Source of the DNA: Charina bottae
Taxonomy: Eukaryota > Chordata > Lepidosauria > Squamata > Charinaidae
Assembly (NCBI GenBank): GCA_023362775.1
Contig: JALMGJ010000005.1
Coordinates: forward strand, 62,997,463 to 63,061,462
Direction: 5' to 3'
DNA length: 64,000 nucleotides
Below the pieces are notes generated by a model. The model ran no database searches and was not told the DNA's origin. It saw only the letters and a program-made list of their open reading frames with translations. A program made the translations under genes and the position numbers. Of this stretch, positions 56,650 to 64,000 are shown piece by piece (within the stretch, counting starts at the first letter, position 1; each line of letters opens with the position of its first letter).

Positions 56650-58930
56650 CTGGTTTCTTTTTTTCAAATAATTTTCATTAAGAATTCTAAATGAAAAGAA
56701 TAAAAGCCATACAGGCTACAAAAATACAAACAGAAAAATACAAAAGAAAAGAAAAGAGTGTGAAAAACAAAGAAAAGGAAAAATAGGAAAAGGAAAAGGA
56801 AAAGGAAAAGAAAAAAGAAATAAGTAACTTCCCCCTTCATCCTAGGGAGTAAAGATAATCTTAAGAGTTTATTACTATCTCTAAATGCAACATAATCTCT
56901 ATTCACCCCATATCTCATCTATTGAATTAAAAAAATGCTTTGTCAAAAGTTCTTTGTCAGCAAAACTCCAGTAAAGGCAACCAGCTGTAACTATTTTTCT
57001 CCTTTAGCCCTGGTTGAATAAGACAATCTTGTATTCCTTCCCTGAGTTTTTAAAAATATATTTTAACCCCTTCAAAAAGAGTCCCGGAGCTGGTCTTCTG
57101 TTCATCTATGTTTCAAGCCAAAAACATTTCAGGATTTTAGCATATTTCTTTTGTATATCCAATAAGTAAAGTTTGTCCTTCTGTTTGTCACTTCTAATAA
57201 AGTCCTTCAAATCTTAACAGAGCTCTTTTGTATATCCAGTAAAAAAAAAAATCCAAGTCAGTTTCCTGGTTCAATATTTGTACATCTCCTTTTGGAAATA
57301 AATTATCCATCGGTTCCATTTGGGTGCCCATATCCTTCCCATATCATTCTCATTACTTGTCACAATTGGTGGCAGTCATGGCCAGGAGGGCCTTTGCGCA
57401 GCTTCGGGTTGTGCGCCAGTTACGCCCATTCCTGGACTGAGATGCCCTCCGAACAGTCACTCATGCCCTTGTCATCTCCCATATAGACTACTGCAACGCA
57501 CTCTACATGTGGATACCCTTGAAGAGTATCCGGAAGCTTCAGCTGGTCCAGAATGCGGCCACGCGGACAGTTATTGGTGCTGTAAAATCGGCACATGTGA
57601 CACCTCTGCTGCGCGAGCTGCATTGGGTACCAGTTTGCTTCCGGGTCCAATTCAAGGTGTTGGTTATCACCTTTAAAGCCCTACATGGCATGGGCCCAGG
57701 TTACCCGAGGGACCATCTCATCCCCAGAACATCGACCCGCCCCACCTGGTCATCCAGAGAGGGCATGCTACGGACCCCATCGACCAAAGAATTCCATCTA
57801 GTGGGGTCCAGGAGGCGAGCCTTCTCTGCAGTAGCGCCCGCCCTTTGGAATATCCTGCCCCCGGAGTTGAGGCGGGTTCCCTCGCTCCCGACCTTCTGAA
57901 AAAACTTGAAGACCTGGTTCTGCCACTTTGCCTGGGATGGGAATGCCAACAGTTCCTCCTGGGGCTGGCTGATCCCATGAAGCCCTCCCTAGTATTAATA
58001 GTTATTGCCCTTGGATTTTATATTTATTTATTGATGCTGTGATTTTGTATTTGTATTTTTAACCTTGTTTTTATTGTGAACCACCCAGGGTCCCCCGATT
58101 GGGGGAGATGGGCGGTAATACAAGTTTAAATAATAAATAAAATAAATAAATTTGAGTCCCCCTCCAAAGTAATTTCAAAATCATCTGTTCTGTTCTTGTT
58201 CTGTAATTTCATTATAACATGCTCTGTCAATCTTTTCAAGAAATTCATCTAATTTGTCAAAAAGCTTGGCAGACAAATATTCCCAAATTTGTATTATAGA
58301 TTTCTGCTCCATTTTATTTATCCTCTAGCTCTCTCTAGTGTCCAACCTTCAAGGTTCCCTTATCATGAAAAAACTCAAAACAATTGCCATTTTCCCCTAT
58401 GAGAAAATTCCTTCTAATTAATTCAAAGCTCTTTGTGGGCATTTAAAATTACAATTCCAAGTCCATCTGAGCCCTTAATCCATTGTTAAACTTTCTAAAG
58501 TCCATATTCTAAGCACCCTTTTGCTGTTTTTGCTGTTTTACAAGCTTTTAAAATCTCATTTAAATGTTCTTTCTCTAAGGAGAAGGCAACTCACCTAGCA
58601 AATACAGTATAATTCACCTTTCTGAAGGGTTTTAATCCTTTTAAGGCAGCAGAAAAAACAAATCCAAAGTGATTAAGAAGTGAGGCTCAGTCAAGCCTAT
58701 TGTCCTTTAAAAGGCTGCGTTGACGACTGTGAGCGAAGATGGTTCCTCCCTCGACTCCCAGCCATTCAACCCATAGGCAAACTGCAAAATGACAGTTCCT
58801 ATGGTTTACTCATGAGGAGTGGCTGTGCAGAGACATGTGGGCTATCTCAATGATCTCTCCTTAATCCAGAGACCATTTCGGCAACCAGGATCCTGCATCC
58901 TGAGCTGATATCCATTGTAATGCCATCCCA
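56650..58930 (-). mobile_element. Internally deleted L1-like LINE, split by an L2-like LINE
   Basis: Read on the minus strand, 58930-58310 is homologous to the L1-like 5' region at 33431-34110. It is followed by an ORF1-like start (MEQKSIIQIWEYLSAKLFDK, then LDEFLEKID, complement of about 58316-58230) that ends in a stop. After the inserted L2-like element, 57355-56650 is T/A-rich and finishes in GAAAAAAAGAAA. With no ORF2 between, this looks like a 5'-plus-3' deletion derivative. The 3' part is assigned to L1 by position and composition only. An (AAAAGG)n tract lies at 56770-56812. Confidence 0.5.
57356..58153 (+). mobile_element. L2/CR1-like LINE nested in L1-like element
   Basis: The frame 57507-57899 (130 codons) is uninterrupted: PLKSIRKLQLVQNAATRTVI, HVTPLLRELHWVPVCFRVQF, KVLVITFKALHGMGPGYPRD, FSAVAPALWNILPPELRRVP. 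The upstream DYCNALYM block (near 57487) is in another frame. The 3' end is CCACCCAGGGTCCCCCGATT...GGGCGG plus (AATAA)n. This is the best-preserved L2-like copy in the window. Confidence 0.9.
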
Positions 58931-59587
58931 CTACAAAAAGGGACGATTAGCTCACCATGGCTGTCAACTATGTCTGTTTTGGAGCTGTATCTGTTCCAAA
59001 TTATGCTCTTAAATGGAACAAAAGAGAATATCTAATGTGCAAACCAGTTATTGACGTATAGAGATAATATTCAATTGTATCAGACATTTTCCCAATTTCC
59101 ACCAATCATGCTATCGTGTACTAGCAATGATCTCATAATAGCAAATCTGTAATGGCAATGCAAGAATACTAGCACAATGTCAAACTATTTACTACGCATG
59201 CAATATGCAATCTGGAAGCCACAATGGCACCACAGTACCCTTCCTAATTCAGTTGTAACAAACGCATCAACTTCAATGGATAGGTCTGAATCCAGGTTAT
59301 TCTGTAGACATAAGCTTGAATTCCCCTGGGCATAGCTATACAGAAACTGTCAAATTATAACTCTGAAGGCAGAGAAAACACAGAAGGCAAAATAATGAAG
59401 GAAGCATGGTTGTTTCAAAACATTACTTTGTCAGGTTCATAGCTTGCATTGAAGCAATCATCCACAAATAATTCCTTAGAGAAAGGTTCAATACTTCTGA
59501 AATATCTATATTGTAAACTACACAGTAAATTCAGACTATGAACTGAACATGAATAGCGACAGAACCAGGACCATGGATTTAAACTGG
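58931..59587. other. Intergenic, nothing recognised
   Basis: No element recognised. Confidence 0.4.
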
Positions 59588-59645
59588 CTGGGGATTCTGG
59601 GAGTTGAAGTTCAACACATTTGGAGACCATAGTTGGGCAAGGCTG
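59588..59645. mobile_element. hAT-type MITE fragment
   Basis: GCTGGGGATTCTGGGAGTTG, AAGTTCAACACATTTGG and GTTGGGCAAGG follow the inner right arm of the CAGTGTTTCTCAACC family (22066-22188); both termini are missing. Confidence 0.55.
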
Positions 59646-61028
59646 AATCACACCATTGCCTACAATAGGACTGAAGTTTAATGAGCATAGCATTCCTGTC
59701 CATCATGTTACTCCATAGCCACATCCCTGCTTTCGCCCACTTGTGAGTTTTGGCAGTGACGTCCCTTGCACAGGACTAAGCAGTGGCATTTAGAGTTTTC
59801 TGCAGGAATAAATTGACTTTCCAGATATTTGCCTGAAGGTTCTTTCATTGAGTGGAGTGGAGGATTTCTGTCACAGTGTGATCCTTGTTTTATTGATTGT
59901 AATTTGTAATTGCTTTGGGTTGTTACATTACGGTTTTCTCCAAGTTATTTATTTTAAAGCAATGTAAATTTTTAGAAAAAGGCCAAATAAGATTTACTGT
60001 ATATAGCACAATGTTTCCTAATAATGACAGAACATTAGGAGAAAACAGAATAGTGAATGTTCAGATATATCACCTATATATTATTCTAGGCTAGTTGAAT
60101 TCATAACCAATTGCTTTTCTCTTCTATTAGGTATGTTTCATGAGAAATCATTACACAAAATAATCATACTATGTAAACATGTTTTCATCACTGTTAAGAA
60201 ATAAATTATGAGCATAGAGTCGAAAATGATAGGAGGGGAAATAGGGAGAATCTTCATGAACCAACAGCCTCAAAGACATGGGCATGAAATGAATTTAATG
60301 GTAATAGCAATTGCCCAGTTGAACAAATGCACAAAAATATTGGTTAGAGAAGTTGTATTTTCTCAAATAAGAAAATATTTGAGAAAAGAGAAATGGGACT
60401 CTTTCTCAAAACCCTTCCAGTTATCTGCAGCGATGTATGCAGCCTTACCTTGTGACCTTACACAGAGTTAAAAGCCAGTACAGACTGGATCTTTCCCCAC
60501 TCGTGAATGAGTGCTATCCAACCATACTGGAATAGTCTCCAAACAACGCTGGCATTCCATTTGCTTTGTCCATTTCCAATCTCTATCCTGCATTCTCACT
60601 AAATGTCCTTATCGTTCATTATCTTGTATAAGGCCATGTCCCTATTAGCACTTTTAACACAGTAGTATCATGTTCTTTCAACCCCAATCTTCCCCTTGAC
60701 CTTGTGATGCTGACCTCTTGTCATGTTCATCCCATCAGAAAAAACAGCATTAAGGCATCATTAAATCTACTGGTTTTAGAATAATATTTTCCCCCTTAAG
60801 CTGACGTTATCCCATCACAGCTTCAAGACGGGTAAGATCTCTAATGCTTTGTTGCCCATTACCTTCGAGGTGGAATAAGCTAACCTGTTGTGGATATCAT
60901 GAGAAAGGATGTTTTTACATTTGAAAAGTACTCTGAAATAATCTTTACCTTTCAATGCTGCAGCTCCACTTTTCCTCATTGCAGTTTCCAAGTTGAAGCA
61001 ATGGTAATGTATGATTGTTAAAACTGAA
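59646..61028. other. Intergenic, nothing recognised
   Basis: The frame 60208-60471 has no family resemblance. Confidence 0.4.
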
Positions 61029-61080
61029 GAAGGAAGAAAGGAAGGAAGGAAGGGAGGAAAGCAGGAAGTCAGGAAGGAGC
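61029..61080. repeat. Degenerate (GGAA)n microsatellite
   Basis: AAGG-type units with interruptions. Confidence 0.85.
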
Positions 61081-61589
61081 CTTCAAATTACAGATTTGGA
61101 AAGGGTTATTAAGTAGACCATGGGAACAATCAGTGTTGGACTAAACAAAATCTGACTGATGGCTGTCCAAAATCTGACTGTCCAATTGAGGAAATTATCA
61201 GCAAACAGAAACTCACATACCTTTGGCAGATGATACAAGTGAATGATGGCCTAATAAAACAAGGCAAAACTGGGGGAAGTAGAAAAGGGGAGAGATAGCG
61301 GATAAGGTAGCTGGAAGAAATCCAAAAAATCAAAAGAAAGTCCTTGGAAAAGCTGCAAGAACTAGGGACAGGTTGATATAGGAAGCCTTTGTTAATTCAT
61401 GTACCTGGAGTTGAACCGGGCTTGATGGTACTAATTAACTCACCATCTGCTCCACCAAACATGGTTTGAGTAAACATGAAATAGTATGGTGAACAGATAA
61501 ATACTCTGCCTTCAAACTGCCTTCAAATAATAGAGAATATATTTCATCACACAGATCTACACATGGGAAAGCTGTGACTGATTGTACCT
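61081..61589. other. Intergenic, nothing recognised
   Basis: No element recognised. Confidence 0.4.
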
Positions 61590-62400
61590 TCCTGTTCCAG
61601 ATTTGTACTGATGATACGCAGTTAATACATCTCCACCCCTAGCCATGCAGGTGATGCTGTTGTGGTGAGGACCAAATGCCTGGAAGCAGTGAGGGTTTGG
61701 ATGGGGAGGAACTGACTTCGACTCAATCCTGGCAAGATGGAAGGGCTTTGGGTGTTTGCCCCCCCCCCAGGGTCTGGTGTCTCTGGATGGGGTGGCACTA
61801 CCCTGGACAGAGCTGGTGTGCAATTTGGGGGTCCTCCTAGTCTCATGGCTACAGCTCAATGAGAAGCGAGCAGCTGTGGCTAGGGGAGCCTTCGTACAGA
61901 TTTGTCTTGTGTGTTAATTGTGCCCTTTCCTGGAGCAGGAGGCCTTGCTCACAGTCACTCATGCCTTGGTCACTTCCCGTTTGGATTACTGCAATGCACT
62001 CTACATGGGGCTGCCCTTGAAGACCACCTGGAAGTTACAACAGGTCAATCAAATCAATCAAACCTTTATTATGGCCTTTAGGCCAGAGAACACTACAAAA
62101 AATACATAAATGTATAATTAATAAAACTAAAAAGTAGACATAAGATACAATAAAACTACATAAAAGAAATTAATAAAGAAACAACTGGTCCAGGATGCAG
62201 GGGCGCTTGCAGTGTTGGGCAGTCCTAGGTGTGCCCATGTGACAGCCCTGCGGTGCAAGCTGCACTGGCACCCAGTTTCCTTCTGGGTGCAATTCCAGGT
62301 ACTGATGATCACCTTTAAAGCTCTACATGGCACAGGACCAGGTTATCTGCAGGACTGACCCTCCCCGAGGGTATCTGCCTGTCCTCAGTATGGTGTCCAC
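61590..62400 (+). mobile_element. L2/CR1-like LINE with catalytic motif remnant
   Basis: QICTDDTQLI near 61600 corresponds to the reverse transcriptase catalytic (F/Y)ADDTQL motif with two substitutions, so this copy extends further 5' than the others. Then come the strand around 61800-61830, LTVTHALVTSRLDYCNALYM, GLPLKTTWKLQQ, and after an insertion GAPRCAHVTAL-like sequence. Stops and shifts throughout. It is interrupted at 62042-62180. Confidence 0.85.
62042..62180 (-). mobile_element. Nested retroelement tail with (TTGAT)n-type end
   Basis: Interrupts the L2-like reading between ACAAC (62037-62041) and ACAAC (62181-62185), a short target duplication. On the minus strand it is A/T-rich and ends GGCCATAATAAAGGTTTGAT then TGATTTGATTGACC, a retroelement 3' end with TTGAT-type repeats. 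Its family is not certain. Confidence 0.65.
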
Positions 62401-63632
62401 TCCCACCAGTATCCCTGGGGTGCCTCCCTTGCATTTTTTTTCAGGACTGTTTTAATTTTGAAGATAATTAAATAGGTAGCAGTAGCAAAGTCCTAACCTC
62501 CAGAATAATCAAGACTCAGCTTTGGTATTTTTTTTAAAAAAGAATGGAAGTTGTAATCTACTGTTTTGGTTGGAAACATGTCTGGCAGAAAGCAAGGTAG
62601 ACTGGTGGTGATGGTGGCGAATATTTTACCTGCTCTACCTATTTGCCTTCTATTCAATCATTGTTTATTACCAATGATATATTTTATGGCAACCAATTTA
62701 GTAACAGGCAATTCCCTCCTGTTAATAATTGTTTCTCAGTACCATTCACTCAGAATGTTGAATGTGCCTGCCAATCCTCCAGGGTTGGCCACCTTTAGGG
62801 CAATCTGTTGCAAAATCAGACTGGGAACAGGGAGAAAGGATTTCTAAACAAAGTGAAATATTATTAAATGTCAAAAATTTCCTTCCAATTTTAATAGAAT
62901 AGTCGCGTTTTTTTTTCTTTCCTTCCTAGACAAAAGCTAGAAACAGAAGGTCATTTTAGGTCAGAGTACTTTCCCCAGGAAGGCATTAAACAGCAATTAT
63001 TTTTCCTCTGTGACTAGCAGAGAGATATTTCCTGAACAAGGTATGGGACGAAAATTATTTTAGAGTTAACCACAGAAATTGACCACAAGAATATGAGACT
63101 TCTCTTAACATCAGTTGCAGCATACTTTAACTGAGGTACCAGCCTTGGGCACAAGAACCAGCCGAGCAGAAGGAGAACTTGACGGATAGAAGCTGGCGAC
63201 CCAGGAATAGAAAGCAGAATGAGTGAAACACTGGGCAAGAAAAAGTGGAGAACAATTAACAGGCATATATGTTAACAGAGAAGGAATTTGTTCAGGAATT
63301 CTAAATATTCCTCTCTTTTAAAGGGAATCCAAGGCTTCATTTGAGAGTGCAAAATATACTACTGAATTCTATGAAACCTTTAGAAGAAGGTGACTGAATT
63401 CACACATCTGAGTAAGCCATAATTTGTTTATTAAATCAACCACAACATGCTGGGTTTATATGACACACAAATCATAAACCTTGATTTAACCCTGATTTAA
63501 ATAGCTAAACCAAACCCAAATGAACCATTGAGTGTGTTGTGTGAATTGAGTCAGGGAGTTTCTAGTACTACTTGCAGAACTTTGAATATGGCAGATGTAC
63601 CAATGAATGCATACACGTGTCCACAAAGAAAC
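62401..63632. other. Intergenic, nothing recognised
   Basis: No element recognised. Confidence 0.4.
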
Positions 63633-63640
63633 TTCTACAT

Positions 63641-63891
63641 CAGGGCTTTCCAAAGTGCTGACGCTGGCGACACACCAGCGGCAGCGGCGGCGCGCGCGCA
63701 CACGGTGGCGGGGCGGGGGGGCATGCGGCGGGGCGGGGGGCGTGCGGCGGGGCGGGGGGCGTGCGGCGGCACGCACGTGCATGGCGGCCGCCGTGCATGT
63801 GCGTGCCACCGCTTCCGGGTGGTGTGGCGACACACCACGCTGTGTGTGGCGACACACTTTTGTGTCGCGACACACAGTTTGGAAAGCTCTG
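63641..63891 (-). mobile_element. hAT-type MITE (CAGRGCTTTCCAAA family), GC-rich copy
   Basis: Bounded by perfect 8-bp repeats TTCTACAT (63633-63640 and 63892-63899). Left end CAGGGCTTTCCAAAG, right end AGTTTGGAAAGCTCTG. The right 85 bp or so (minus strand) nearly matches the left of the copy at 51460, including the GTGTCGCGACACAAAAGTGT block. The interior (63680-63800) is extremely CpG-rich, with a 19-bp unit repeated about 2.5 times and alternating GC. Reading frames through it are artefacts. Confidence 0.92.
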
Positions 63892-63955
63892 TTCTACATC
63901 TTCTCCATCCATATAGGAACTCCATACATATTGATAGTTAAGGATATGCCTATTT

Positions 63956-64000
63956 TTTTATTTATTTATTTTCTATCCCACCTTTTATTATTTTTTTATA
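63956..64000 (-). mobile_element. SINE 3' tail, continues past the window
   Basis: TTTATTTATTTATTTTCTAT then CCCACCTTTTATTATTTT matches the minus-strand tail at 37541-37585 (complement of AATAATAAAGGCGG...AAATAAATA). The rest of the element would lie beyond 64000. Confidence 0.6.

Noticed and set aside
60208..60471. 87-codon frame starting MSIESKM
   Set aside because: No homology recognised, no splice sites in suitable positions and no partner exons nearby.
63486..63941. GC-rich block read as a CpG-island promoter or a FOX-type coding exon
   Set aside because: Its edges coincide exactly with inverted repeats and an 8-bp duplication, so it is a MITE; no forkhead or other domain is visible in any frame.

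Overview
This is AT-rich vertebrate nuclear DNA and almost certainly comes from a squamate reptile (lizard or snake). The mix of mobile elements is the main evidence: Bov-B (RTE) LINEs, a Sauria-type tRNA SINE with a Bov-B-like 3' end, CR1, L2/CR1-like, L1 and R4/Dong-like LINEs, Penelope-like elements and many hAT-type MITEs, with abundant long microsatellites. I see no bacterial-style operons and no functional RNA genes.

The only host gene I can support is neuropeptide S (NPS), on the + strand. One coding exon (8722-8817) gives the signal peptide and the start of the propeptide. A second (16325 or 16355 to 16537) gives the rest of the propeptide, a Lys-Arg processing site and a 20-residue mature peptide that differs from human NPS at three positions. 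The intron is about 7.5 kb, and a poly(A) signal at 17621 suggests a 3' UTR of about 1.1 kb. The rest looks intergenic or untranslated.

Layout. 1-8.7 kb: NPS upstream region with microsatellites, a short Penelope-like insertion and a pair of palindromic MITEs. 8.8-16.3 kb: NPS intron with an L1 stub, two L2-like copies, a Sauria SINE, a palindromic MITE with target-site duplication and a second Penelope-like insertion. 16.5-25.9 kb: 3' UTR, long microsatellites, a perfectly palindromic hAT MITE and an antisense L1 carrying a nested L2-like tail. 26-32 kb: sparse. 32-36.6 kb: R4/Dong-like endonuclease fragment, L1 5' region, SINEs and a Bov-B 3' end. 39.8-52.3 kb: the densest part, with L2, CR1 containing a MITE, a large Bov-B, an RTE-like copy split by another LINE, Penelope-like sequence and a hAT MITE holding a locally copied fold-back insert. 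54-64 kb: palindromic MITE, an internally deleted L1 split by an L2-like LINE, another L2-like LINE with a nested insert, and a very GC-rich hAT MITE.

The most unusual signals are: (i) NPS with two in-frame splice acceptors 30 nt apart; (ii) a palindromic MITE family with six copies in the window that I do not recognise by name; (iii) hammerhead-ribozyme-like cores in two Penelope-like families; (iv) a MITE that acquired 68 bp copied from about 650 bp away together with a 24-bp inverted arm. No alignment or database search was run. LINE and MITE family assignments rest on motifs recognised by eye.
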